Source: JAKFDK01 sp036676195 (GTDB taxonomy: Bacteria; Bacillota; Sulfobacillia; Symbiobacteriales; ZC4RG38). From it: 5,983 bases of DNA. Of this stretch, positions 1-5,623 are shown piece after piece; the first letter of the stretch is position 1, and each line of letters begins with the position of its first letter. The translations under genes and the position numbers were made by a program. The notes beneath the pieces are model-generated. The model was not told the origin of the DNA. It ran no database searches and worked only from the letters and a program-made list of their open reading frames with translations. Location: contig JAKFDK010000057.1 in the NCBI GenBank assembly GCA_036676195.1, positions 1-5,983 of the forward strand, written 5' to 3'.

Positions 1-770
1 ATAGCCTGAACGCCTTGGGACTGACACAAGCCGCCGCCGTCCTCGACAGCCGCCTGGAGGCTGCGGCCGGCAAGGAGCTGCCCTACGTGGACTTTCTTCA
101 AGATCTGCTGGAAGCCGAAGTGGCAGCACGCCGGGAGCGTTACCTCAAGGCCCGAACCCGTCTGGCGCACCTGCCCTTCCACAAGACCCTGGCCCAGTTT
201 GACTTCAGCTTCCAGCCCTCCATCGACGAGCGGCAGATCCGGGAGCTGGCAACCCTCAGCTTTGCGGCCAGCGCCAGCAATGTTATCTTCCTGGGTCCGC
301 CAGGGGTGGGCAAAACCCACTTGGCAGTTGCCCTGGGCGTACAGGCAATCGACCAGGGGTTGGGCGTGTACTTCGTGACGGCCCACGACCTGGTCCAGGA
401 CCTGCGCCGGGCCTATGCGGAGAACCGGCTGGAGCGCCGAATGCGGGTGTACTTGGGGCCGAAAGTGTTAATTATCGATGAACTCGGCTATCTTTCTCTG
501 TCCCAGACGGAGGCTACGTTGTTGTTCCAGTTGGTGAGTGCGCGCTACACCCGTGGCAGTATCCTGCTCACGTCCAACAAGGGCTTCGGAGACTGGGGTC
601 AGGTGTTCGGTGACACGGTAATCGCCACCGCCATCCTTGACCGGCTCCTGCACCACTCCGTGGTAGTAAACATCCGCGGTGAGTCCTTCCGGCTCCGAGA
701 GAAAAAACGAGCGGGTCTGTTCGCTGCGCCCTTCCCCGCCTCCACCCGCGACTCAGTTCCGCCAACGTAG
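1..770 (+). CDS. istB: IS21-family transposition helper ATPase IstB, 5' end cut off by the window
   Basis: IstB is the AAA+ ATPase that works with the transposase IstA in target selection and strand transfer of IS21-family elements. The frame is already open at position 3 and reads SLNALGLT, the usual IstB N-terminal helix, so the gene starts before base 1; the TTG at 15 is only an internal codon. The Walker A motif GPPGVGKTH is encoded at about 294-320 and the Walker B motif VLIIDELGY at about 465-491. The sensor region LLTSNKGFGDWGQVFGD and the family-typical end RGESFRLREKK follow. About 255 codons are visible, close to full length. The stop at 770 is followed within 100 bp by the element's terminal repeats, which matches IS21 order (istA, istB, right end). 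istA would lie to the left. No frameshift is seen, so this copy may be functional. Confidence 0.93.
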   Translation, partial: SLNALGLTQAAAVLDSRLEAAAGKELPYVDFLQDLLEAEVAARRERYLKARTRLAHLPFHKTLAQFDFSFQPSIDERQIRELATLSFAASASNVIFLGPPGVGKTHLAVALGVQAIDQGLGVYFVTAHDLVQDLRRAYAENRLERRMRVYLGPKVLIIDELGYLSLSQTEATLLFQLVSARYTRGSILLTSNKGFGDWGQVFGDTVIATAILDRLLHHSVVVNIRGESFRLREKKRAGLFAAPFPASTRDSVPPT

Positions 771-794
771 GTCTATTTGGGAGGTGATGCCAAG

Positions 795-861
795 CCAACC
801 GGTGGTGGGTGGGGGAGATTTCAACCGGCCAGAATGGCGTACTTTTCAACCGGCCTTGACA
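795..861 (+). mobile_element. Right end of the IS21-family element with repeated transposase-binding motifs
   Basis: The heptamer CAACCGG occurs at 796, 822 and 847, a spacing of 26 and 25 bp. The last two copies sit in a longer shared word, TTTCAACCGGCC, at 819-830 and 844-855. Multiple short direct repeats near the tips are typical of IS21 ends, where IstA binds. IS21 elements usually end in CA, so the CA of TTGACA at 856-861 is the likely right boundary. The left end and any target-site duplication are outside the window, so the exact last base is inferred. Confidence 0.7.
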
Positions 862-954
862 GCAGTCTCAGCTCTTACGCCTGCGCCGGCCCATTGTACA
901 TGCGGTCGCCCGGCCGGGGCGGGCCGAACTCGACCTCCGTGACCGACTCAATTA

Positions 955-970
955 CTGTCGGCGCCGACAG
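955..970. repeat. Perfect 16-bp palindrome
   Basis: CTGTCGGCGCCGACAG is identical to its reverse complement. It is too tight to make a good RNA hairpin without opening the centre. It could be a protein-binding site or chance in GC-rich DNA; no T tract follows on either strand. Confidence 0.5.
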
Positions 971-1254
971 GGGGCCGGGTTATGGTCGTGGAAGCGAACC
1001 AACTGCGTCTCGACGCGGGAACATAGCTGACTGATCTGCGGTCAGGCGGCGCCCGCAAGGTGGCTTTGGCAGGGCTGCCGGGACCCAAGTTGTGCTGGGG
1101 CGCCCCCCTCGAAATAAGCGGAATCAGTCCTCGGGTTGAGTGCACTGCACCTGGATGGCTTGGGCACCCACCTGGTTCGGGACCAACGACATGGACAACG
1201 ACTTCGGAAACTCTGGAGCATGGCGCCTTTCACCCCACCATACCCAGAAAACGT

Positions 1255-1278
1255 CGTCAGGAACCGTGTCAGGAACCG
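1255..1278. repeat. Two tandem 12-bp copies of (C/T)GTCAGGAACCG
   Basis: The copies at 1255-1266 and 1267-1278 touch and differ only in the first base. Short tandem repeats like this can be transposase-binding sites near an insertion-sequence tip, but no transposase gene is visible next to it. The function is unknown. Confidence 0.6.
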
Positions 1279-1366
1279 GGGTGGACCAGGGTGACACGGG
1301 CCGATATTGGCTGGAACGTTAGCTCTTACAGCCAAGCACGATACAGGACTACCTAATACCAGACAG

Positions 1367-1427
1367 AACGGCCGGAGCATGCCTTACAAGCAGGGGGTCG
1401 CAGGTTCGAAACCTGCCGCGCCCACCA
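1367..1427 (+). pseudogene. 3' half of tRNA-Val(UAC), probably an attachment-site remnant
   Basis: From 1384 the sequence folds exactly like a tRNA: U33 at 1384, anticodon TAC at 1385-1387, the 3' anticodon strand GCAGG at 1390-1394 and a 5-nt variable loop. The T arm GCAGG-TTCGAAA-CCTGC spans 1400-1416, the 3' acceptor strand CGCGCCC 1417-1423, discriminator A 1424 and CCA 1425-1427. Upstream, 1367-1380 (AACGGCCGGAGCAT) resembles the end of a D arm, but two bases appear to be missing from the 5' anticodon strand. No GGGCGCG 5' acceptor strand exists at the expected distance, so this cannot be a working tRNA. An intact 3' half joined to unrelated DNA is what integration or excision of a tRNA-targeting island leaves. 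No integrase gene is visible. Confidence 0.8.
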
Positions 1428-1881
1428 GTCTACAAGCGGGTTTCAGGACTTACTTTGGGCCGGAAGCTATCAACTCCGGGCTCGGTCTGTAGGTTTATTC
1501 GAAGGTCCCGTCTTTGGCCGCCAGGAGGGTGTCAATCGCCTGGGTGGCCTCTTTCTTTTACTGATCACAACTCTGCAGGTGCAACTCCCGCTTCTGGAGA
1601 TGGAGGGGAGCGCAGGGGTTGTGTTGCCGGGGCGCTACATTGCCGATCTTGTGCAGAAGCGGCGCAAGGGTGAACTGGACGTGGAAAAGCAGGCGCCCGC
1701 GACGATCAACCTGCGCCAGCCGGCCCGCTGGATACCCGATGTGAATGGCCAACTCATTTCGTGGCCCCCAGAAAGTCCAGGAATGTTTCACGATCCATCC
1801 ACTTCCGCCTGATTTCCTCGTGCCGCATTGTGTGACCTGTTGTTCCCCTCAAAAACGAGTTCCCCCACGTTGGTTCTGTGG
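1428..1881. other. Intergenic stretch with one weak reading frame
   Basis: No gene is recognised. A plus-strand frame is open up to a TGA at 1812. Its part from GTG 1579 reads like protein (VLPGRYIADLVQKRRKGEL, then INLRQPARWIPDVNG) with purine-first, GC-ending codons. It has no good Shine-Dalgarno site at 1579, though AGGGG at 1614-1618 sits 5 bases before TTG 1624. The complementary minus frame is also open. It may be a gene remnant. No clear terminator for the minus-strand fetB gene, which ends at 1882, was found here. Confidence 0.35.
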
Positions 1882-2655
1882 TTATGTCAGCTCTCCAAGC
1901 TTCTCGCTCTGGCTTACAAGTTGGGCATTCCGGTTAAAGAAGAGGGGCAGACAGAATACGCCCAGGGTGATGCTGCATACGGCTGCCGCCGACGCCAAGG
2001 AGTACATGATGAGAATCTGATACTTCACGGCCTCCACCGGGTTGGTTCCGGCGAGGATCTGCCCGGTCATCATCCCCGGAAGTTGGACTAGCCCGACTGT
2101 CTTGAGGGCATCGACGCTGGGAATCATGGAAGCCTTGACCGAAGCTCGCAGGATGGCGCCAGCAGCATGACGTGGAGTTGCCCCAAGAGACAGCCACACT
2201 TCAACTTCTCCTGTGCGGGAGGCCATTTCCGAGGTCATGCGGTTAAGCAACAGGCTCGCGTTGACCATGGCGTTCCCGATCACCATCCCACTCACAGGTA
2301 TCACATACTGCGCTGTGGGCGGAATGATCTTCAGTGACAGCATTAATCCGACCGTCACTACCTCTGCCAAAGCGATGGCTACGAAGGTCCACCAGCGGAT
2401 CTGCGGAAGTTTCCCCCCCTTTCTTGAAGCATTCTGAGCTGCAACCACAAGCATAACCAGTACGATCCCCAGAATCGCTGGCCACGAGTCAGTCTGGAAG
2501 ACCCAGAGCAGTACGTAACCCACGACGAGTAACTGCAGTGCGGCGCGGATCGTACCGATGAGAATGTCCCTCTCAAGTTCGAGTCGTTGCCACATTGAGA
2601 TAGCGGCCACAATCAGGACGAAGACCATAGTAAACACCAGCGAAAGAGCGGTCAC
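1882..2655 (-). CDS. fetB: UPF0014/FetB-type ABC transporter permease (probable metal/iron exporter)
   Basis: This is the integral membrane half of a FetAB-type transporter; in E. coli FetAB exports iron and protects against oxidative stress. The chosen start is the GTG at 2655, which overlaps the ATPase stop as GTGA and gives 257 residues, the family's normal size. A longer frame to 2790 only adds the shadow of the ATPase 3' end. Hydrophobic segments lie near residues 5-22, 36-53, 58-75, 90-110, 118-138 and 212-240. Family hallmarks are IPVSGMVIGNAMVNASL (about 119-135), EVWLSLGATPRHA (about 152-164) and LVQLPGMMTGQILAGTNP (about 189-206), followed by VEAVKYQILIMY. A 4-base overlap implies translational coupling with the ATPase. 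The substrate is inferred from the family; other metals are possible. Confidence 0.88.
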   Translation of the reverse strand: MTALSLVFTMVFVLIVAAISMWQRLELERDILIGTIRAALQLLVVGYVLLWVFQTDSWPAILGIVLVMLVVAAQNASRKGGKLPQIRWWTFVAIALAEVVTVGLMLSLKIIPPTAQYVIPVSGMVIGNAMVNASLLLNRMTSEMASRTGEVEVWLSLGATPRHAAGAILRASVKASMIPSVDALKTVGLVQLPGMMTGQILAGTNPVEAVKYQILIMYSLASAAAVCSITLGVFCLPLFFNRNAQLVSQSEKLGELT

Positions 2656-3311
2656 AGCCGTACCAACTCCCTCACCCTTCCTGACTCGAATGGCAGTACG
2701 TGGTGGGCTACCCGCCGCACCTGTGCCATGTCGTGTGAGACCCAGATGATCGGGCAATCCATCTGAGCCAGTCGTGTTTCCACCAGGCAAGTGCTGCCCG
2801 GGTCAAGGGAGGCCGTGACTTCATCTAACAGCAGAACCTCAGGTTCGGTAATGAGCGCCCGAACGAGTGACACCCGTTGCTTTTCGCCTCCGGATAGTTC
2901 TCGGGCATCTTTGCCAAGCAGGTCTGCGCCAAGCCCGAACGCGTCCAGCCAGCGGATGGGATCTTGCAGTTTTTGGCCCCGGAGCCGAAGGCCTGCCTCC
3001 AGGTTGTCGTGCACGGTTCCCGGCAACATGATGGGAGACTGCCCGACCAGACTGACTCGCCTCCGCAAATCCAGGACATTCCATGAGGCCAATTCCTTGC
3101 CTCGAAACAAGACCGTGCCCCGAGTAGGATCTTCCAGCCGATTCAGTAACCTTAGCAAGGTGCTCTTGCCCGATCCACTCGGGCCGACTAAACAAGTGAT
3201 TCCGGTACTGGGAATCACCGCAGTCAGCCCCTGAAGAACGAACTGAACTTGATGCTTATGGGGACGTTCCAGCCACACATCTTGCAGAAAGTACAACGCA
3301 GCGTTTGCCAT
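2652..3311 (-). CDS. fetA: ABC transporter ATPase, FetA-like partner of the FetB permease
   Basis: A cytoplasmic nucleotide-binding subunit that would power the adjacent permease. With the ATG at 3311 it has 219 residues. Walker A is GPSGSGKST (43-51), the Q-loop glutamine is in LVGQ (91), the signature is LSGGEKQR (139-146), Walker B is VLLLDE (159-164), the D-loop is SLD (168-170) and the H-loop is SHD (H193). All catalytic residues are present. The start was chosen because AAGGGG at 3320-3325 (minus strand) lies 8 bases before this ATG. An in-frame ATG at 3341 and TTG at 3347 lack such a site. padR ends 32 bases upstream and fetB begins inside the stop codon, so padR-fetA-fetB reads as one operon. 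The ATPase type alone does not fix the substrate; its pairing with FetB does most of the work. Confidence 0.88.
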   Translation of the reverse strand: MANAALYFLQDVWLERPHKHQVQFVLQGLTAVIPSTGITCLVGPSGSGKSTLLRLLNRLEDPTRGTVLFRGKELASWNVLDLRRRVSLVGQSPIMLPGTVHDNLEAGLRLRGQKLQDPIRWLDAFGLGADLLGKDARELSGGEKQRVSLVRALITEPEVLLLDEVTASLDPGSTCLVETRLAQMDCPIIWVSHDMAQVRRVAHHVLPFESGRVRELVRL

Positions 3312-3343
3312 ACCAATTTCCCCTTGATGAGGCTTGAGCATGG

Positions 3344-3643
3344 TCAATTCTCCAGTACTTCGTCGACCAGTTCCCGGATCTTGACTTTCGCCTCTTTCAG
3401 GGCGGCAGTTCCCTGGTCGGTGAGGTGATAGTACTTGCGAATCTTGCCCTCAACGATGCGATCTTCTCGCCGAAGGTAACCTGCTTTCTCCATTCCGTGA
3501 AGCATTGGGTATAGGGTCCCGGGGCTCAGATCATATCCGTGGTGGCGTAGTTCTTCCATGAGGGCGAGGCCATATGCCGGTTCATGCTGGGCGTGGTAAA
3601 GAATGTGAACCTTGACGAACCCAAGGAAGAAATCCCGAAGCAT
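3344..3643 (-). CDS. PadR-family transcriptional regulator
   Basis: A 99-residue winged-helix repressor of the short PadR class. It opens with MLRDFFLGFVKVHILYHAQ, followed by the conserved PAYGLALMEELRHHGYDLSP, the recognition-helix segment GTLYPMLHGMEKAGYLRRE (about 42-60) and the wing with KIRKYYHLTDQG (about 67-78). The C-terminal helix (80-99) would serve dimerisation. It is the first gene of the operon with the FetAB-like transporter, so it most likely represses that operon and itself. Its ligand cannot be told from sequence. GGTG lies shortly before the ATG at 3643. Two perfect 13-bp repeats sit just upstream and may be its operator. Confidence 0.92.
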   Translation of the reverse strand: MLRDFFLGFVKVHILYHAQHEPAYGLALMEELRHHGYDLSPGTLYPMLHGMEKAGYLRREDRIVEGKIRKYYHLTDQGTAALKEAKVKIRELVDEVLEN

Positions 3644-3653
3644 AGTATCACCA

Positions 3654-3679
3654 TCCGTTATCGAATTCCGTTATCGAAT
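3654..3679 (-). promoter_or_regulatory. Two head-to-tail 13-bp repeats upstream of padR, candidate PadR operator
   Basis: On the plus strand TCCGTTATCGAAT occurs at 3654-3666 and again at 3667-3679 with no gap. A shortened third CGAAT follows at 3681-3685. The repeats start 10 bases upstream of the padR start codon. They would therefore cover the leader or the -10 region of the minus-strand promoter, a normal place for an autorepressor. A -35-like TTGTTG/TTGCTA lies near 3702-3710, but no -10 is clear. Binding by PadR is inferred from position. Confidence 0.6.
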
Positions 3680-3728
3680 ACGAATATCCTGCCGCAGAAC
3701 TTAGCAACAATCTCGGGAACGTAGACCA

Positions 3729-3754
3729 ACGGGCCGGCTAATATGCCGGCCCGT
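3729..3754 (-). terminator. 10-bp perfect hairpin downstream of the CotF-like gene
   Basis: ACGGGCCGGC (3729-3738) pairs with GCCGGCCCGT (3745-3754) around a 6-base loop. It lies 7 bases beyond the stop of the minus-strand gene at 3762. No T run follows on either strand, so it may be a weak terminator or a transcript-stabilising hairpin. Confidence 0.6.
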
Positions 3755-3761
3755 GTTCAGA

Positions 3762-3944
3762 TCACACAGGATTGCGGGTTCCCATCTTCTCTTCCTGGAG
3801 CTTCGCAAAACGGCGCTGATGATCAGAGATGGTCTGCACGTGACTCAGCAGTTTCTTCCGCAAATCTTCGCTGGCACAGTCAGCGGCCAACGCTGCAAAC
3901 AGTTGAGCAGCGGCCTTCTCAGACTCCGCCGCATCCAACAGCAT
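3762..3944 (-). CDS. Small CotF-like (Coat F domain) spore coat protein
   Basis: A 60-residue, mostly helical protein. The pattern LLDAAESEKAAAQLFAAL (residues 2-19), then SEDLRKKLL (25-33) and ISDHQRRFAKLQEE (39-52), follows the Coat F family scheme. In that scheme a D-x-L-x-SEK helix is followed by a short acidic turn, LR, and a second helix ending in a Q-E element. Such proteins belong to the spore coat or to sporulation-specific small proteins of Bacilli and Clostridia. The protein is shorter than usual: it starts almost at the SEK helix and ends in GTRNPV rather than the usual aromatic tail. The frame extends upstream to a TGA at about 4019 but without an ATG, GTG or TTG, and there is no strong ribosome binding site before ATG 3944. 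N-terminal loss is therefore possible. It stands alone between two hairpins. A ferritin-like helical pair is the alternative reading. Confidence 0.6.
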   Translation of the reverse strand: MLLDAAESEKAAAQLFAALAADCASEDLRKKLLSHVQTISDHQRRFAKLQEEKMGTRNPV

Positions 3945-4027
3945 AGATCTTGCCTGGTGTGTCGGCGGCTTTGACTGGCCAGCACGAAACCTGGCGCAGA
4001 TCCTCCGCCCCTCCAGTCACAGTCAGA

Positions 4028-4069
4028 GGCCCCGGCGGCTACCGGTTACAACCGGTAGCCGCCGGGGCC
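4028..4069 (-). terminator. Perfect 20-bp inverted repeat, probable terminator of the htrA operon
   Basis: The arms at 4028-4047 (GGCCCCGGCGGCTACCGGTT) and 4050-4069 are exact reverse complements with two bases between them. This gives an RNA hairpin of about 18-19 pairs with a small loop. It lies downstream of the minus-strand htrA cluster and upstream of the CotF-like gene. No U run follows on the minus strand (TCTGACT). On the plus strand only GTTT follows. It is a strong fold but not a textbook rho-independent terminator. Confidence 0.65.
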
Positions 4070-4086
4070 GTTTGGGTACACCGGAG

Positions 4087-4230
4087 CTAACGAAGCCGAC
4101 CTTGCAGGATAGCAATTAGAATCGGGATCAAGGCTTCCTGGGTCACCTCTCCCGTCAACAGGAGGGGGAGCAGGAGTTCCAGCGCCGTTGGCGGCGGCGG
4201 CGGCGGTGGTCGAAGGGACACCCGTATCAC
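4087..4230 (-). CDS. Possible 47-aa proline/leucine-rich peptide
   Basis: From GTG 4230 the frame reads MIRVSLR, then seven prolines encoded by the CCG repeat. An amphipathic tail follows (TALELLLPLLLTGEV, then TQEALIPILIAILQGRLR) and ends at TAG 4087-4089, 18 bases before the large hairpin. The tail looks like real protein and the hairpin position suits an operon end, but there is no good ribosome binding site (only AGG touching the GTG). It may instead be the end of a longer protein whose frame changed at the GCC/CCG repeat: the other frame is continuous with the 103-aa gene upstream past its TGA. No family recognised. Confidence 0.35.
   Translation of the reverse strand: MIRVSLRPPPPPPPTALELLLPLLLTGEVTQEALIPILIAILQGRLR
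4190..4210. repeat. GGC trinucleotide repeat (five GGC plus two GGT)
   Basis: Seven GGN units run from 4190 to 4210. On the minus strand they code for polyproline or polyalanine, depending on frame. Repeats of this type are prone to copy-number change, but a change of whole units would keep the frame. Confidence 0.7.
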
Positions 4231-4285
4231 CCTGTATCAGGTTATGGAAACCGGCGGGCCGATGCTCCGAGCGAATGCCGCCGAC

Positions 4286-4597
4286 TCAGACCAGAAAGAA
4301 AGGGATCAACCCCAGCACCGACTGCTGCGCGAACGGCCCGGAACCAAAGAAGCGGGCCAGGAACCCACAGGCGGTCACTTCCCGGCCGCGGATATTCGCT
4401 GCCAGTTCGGGCGTAATCCCGGTCAGAAAGACCTCCTGCGCCCCCGGGCTGCGCAACACAAAGTTCGACGGCTGGGGAATCCCCACCACCTGCGGCAGGA
4501 AAACAATATCAAAGGTCCCGCGCACACAGGTCACGCTGAGCAGTTGCACCCGCCCCGGCTGAGCGCCGGGGGCGCCGGTTCCACCCACTGTTGTCAT
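4286..4597 (-). CDS. Conserved-looking hypothetical protein downstream of htrA
   Basis: I do not recognise this 103-residue protein. It begins with a glycine/proline-rich stretch (TVGGTGAPGAQPG, about 2-14). A beta-rich core follows: VQLLSVTCVRGTFDIVFLPQ (about 16-35), IPQPSNFVLRSPGAQEVFL and REVTACGFLARFFG, with two cysteines. The end is very hydrophobic (LGLIPFFLV). There is no signal peptide. The start is ATG 4597, or the GTG just before it at 4600, with GGGGGG a few bases upstream. It begins 47 bases after the htrA stop on the same strand and is probably cotranscribed, so a role linked to the protease (substrate, adaptor or regulator) is possible but only a guess from position. The frame continues open past the TGA at 4286-4288 for about 75 codons. 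Confidence 0.55.
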   Translation of the reverse strand: MTTVGGTGAPGAQPGRVQLLSVTCVRGTFDIVFLPQVVGIPQPSNFVLRSPGAQEVFLTGITPELAANIRGREVTACGFLARFFGSGPFAQQSVLGLIPFFLV

Positions 4598-4644
4598 CAC
4601 AACCCCCCAGCCCCAGCATATGGCCGGGGGCCGGGGGGCGGCAC

Positions 4645-5568
4645 TTAACGGCCTGCCGTCTGCCGGGGCAGCTCAGCCACCTGTACGGCCACCTGCTCCA
4701 GGTCGCCCCGGCGCAGCACATCCAGCACCAGGCGGTGGCCAACGGGAGTACGCCGCACCAGCTTGCGCAGGTCGGCCATAGTCGGAGTGGGGATACCGTT
4801 GGCGGCGGTGATCACGTCCAGCGGTCGCAGACCGGCCCGGGCAGCGGGACCGCCGGGATCCGCTTCGGCCACGGCCACCCCCCGGCTGGCGGGCAGGTCC
4901 AGGGCCCGGGCGATCACCGGGTCCACCACCTCATTCTGCCCGGCAATGCCCAGCCAGGGATGAACGGCGCGGCCATGGCGGCGGAACTGCTCCAGGGCCA
5001 GTTCGGCCTGCCAGGCCGGGATGGCGAAGCCAAGGTTCTGCCCCTGGGCCAGCACGGCCGTGGGAATGCCCACCACCTCGCCCTGCAGGTTAATCAGGGC
5101 GCCGCCGGAGTTACCGGGGTTAATGGCTGTATCTGTCTGAATCAGCCCGTCGAGCGGACCCAGCATCCGGTCCACGGCGCTGACCACCCCCAGGGTCACG
5201 GTCCACGAGAAGCCAAAGGGATTGCCCACCGCCACCACCAGGTGCCCTGGCTTCAGGTCGGTCTCCCGGGCAAACCGAATTTCCGTATCCACCGGGCTGT
5301 GGGTGCGGACCAGGGCCAGATCATAAAGGGGGTCAGCGGCTTCCACCACGGCCGAACGGGTCACACCATCATGGAAAGTGATGCGAATAGGGCTGCGGCC
5401 ATGTACCACGTGGGCGTTGGTGACGATCTCCCCCGACCCGCCCAGCAGAATCCCTGATCCCAGGCCGGCCCCCCGACCGTCACCGGCTTCCACCCGTACC
5501 ACGTGGCGTCCCACCTGTTCGGCCACGGCGGCAATCTGTGCGGAAAGATCCATGGCTGCCGTTCCCAT
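4645..5568 (-). CDS. htrA: HtrA/DegP-type trypsin-like serine protease with one PDZ domain, no membrane anchor
   Basis: A quality-control serine protease (S1C family), 307 residues. The catalytic triad is H53 in TNAHVV, D83 in DLALV and S154 in GNSGG. The supporting motifs VVAVGNPFGF (111-120), GVVSAVDR (127-134), IQTDTAINPGNSGGALIN (143-160) and LGFAIPAW (179-186) are intact. A PDZ domain spans about 205-297 (HPWLGIAG, then GVAVAEADPGGPAARAGL and GDLEQVAV). The ATG at 5568 was chosen because GGGAGG (5577-5582, minus strand) lies 8 bases before it; the frame stays open to 5736, but that extension overlaps the promoter. Most Firmicute HtrA proteins carry an N-terminal membrane helix. Here residues 1-30 are polar or amphipathic with neither anchor nor signal peptide, so the enzyme is probably cytoplasmic. 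It leads the minus-strand cluster. Confidence 0.93.
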   Translation of the reverse strand: MGTAAMDLSAQIAAVAEQVGRHVVRVEAGDGRGAGLGSGILLGGSGEIVTNAHVVHGRSPIRITFHDGVTRSAVVEAADPLYDLALVRTHSPVDTEIRFARETDLKPGHLVVAVGNPFGFSWTVTLGVVSAVDRMLGPLDGLIQTDTAINPGNSGGALINLQGEVVGIPTAVLAQGQNLGFAIPAWQAELALEQFRRHGRAVHPWLGIAGQNEVVDPVIARALDLPASRGVAVAEADPGGPAARAGLRPLDVITAANGIPTPTMADLRKLVRRTPVGHRLVLDVLRRGDLEQVAVQVAELPRQTAGR

Positions 5569-5592
5569 GCTTCCTGCCTCCCTTGACTTGAC

Positions 5593-5616
5593 TTTGATGT
5601 TCTTTGATGTTTGATC
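5593..5616 (-). promoter_or_regulatory. CtsR-like heptad repeats at the htrA transcription start
   Basis: On the minus strand CATCAAA-GAA-CATCAAA (5593-5609) is preceded directly by GATCAAA (5610-5616). The heptads share TCAAA and the first two are spaced by NAN, 10 bases from start to start. The CtsR consensus is RGTCAAA-NAN-RGTCAAA, so each heptad deviates in two 5' positions. The array lies just downstream of the predicted start of transcription, the usual place for CtsR to block heat-shock genes. The identity of the repressor is inferred. Confidence 0.5.
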
Positions 5617-5623
5617 TACTTTT

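Larger units (their letters stand above)
862..1366. other. Gene-less stretch between the IS21 end and the tRNA fragment
   Basis: No reading frame here has a convincing start, ribosome binding site or recognisable protein family, although frames of 60-110 codons are open on both strands because of the high GC content. The minus strand has short protein-like tails, for example a 34-codon frame ending at 875 with EVEFGPPRPGDRMYNGP and a frame ending at 1124 with MSLVPNQVGAQAIQVQ. These may be remains of genes broken by insertions. The palindrome at 955-970 and the tandem repeat at 1255-1278 lie inside. Confidence 0.5.

Noticed and set aside
1042..1380. Minus-strand 112-codon frame and plus-strand 98-codon frame in the gene-less stretch
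   Set aside because: Composition (C, R, P, S, W rich) looks like non-coding GC-rich sequence, and neither has a start signal.
1367..1427. A complete, functional tRNA-Val
   Set aside because: No 5' acceptor strand or full D arm is present at the right distance and the 5' anticodon strand is damaged.
2656..2790. N-terminal extension of the permease to 2790
   Set aside because: The extra 45 residues are the out-of-frame shadow of the ATPase end; the overlapping GTG at 2655 gives the normal family length.
2791..3234. 147-codon plus-strand frame opposite the ABC ATPase
   Set aside because: Antisense shadow of the ATPase; serine/arginine-rich with no ribosome binding site or domain.
4188..4562. 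124-codon plus-strand frame opposite the hypothetical protein
   Set aside because: Starts in the GGC repeat, has low-quality composition and no start signal; the minus-strand reading is the more protein-like.
4591..5457. 288-codon plus-strand open frame opposite htrA
   Set aside because: It is the mirror of a clear protease gene in GC-rich DNA; its translation is rich in H, G, P and Q and matches no family.
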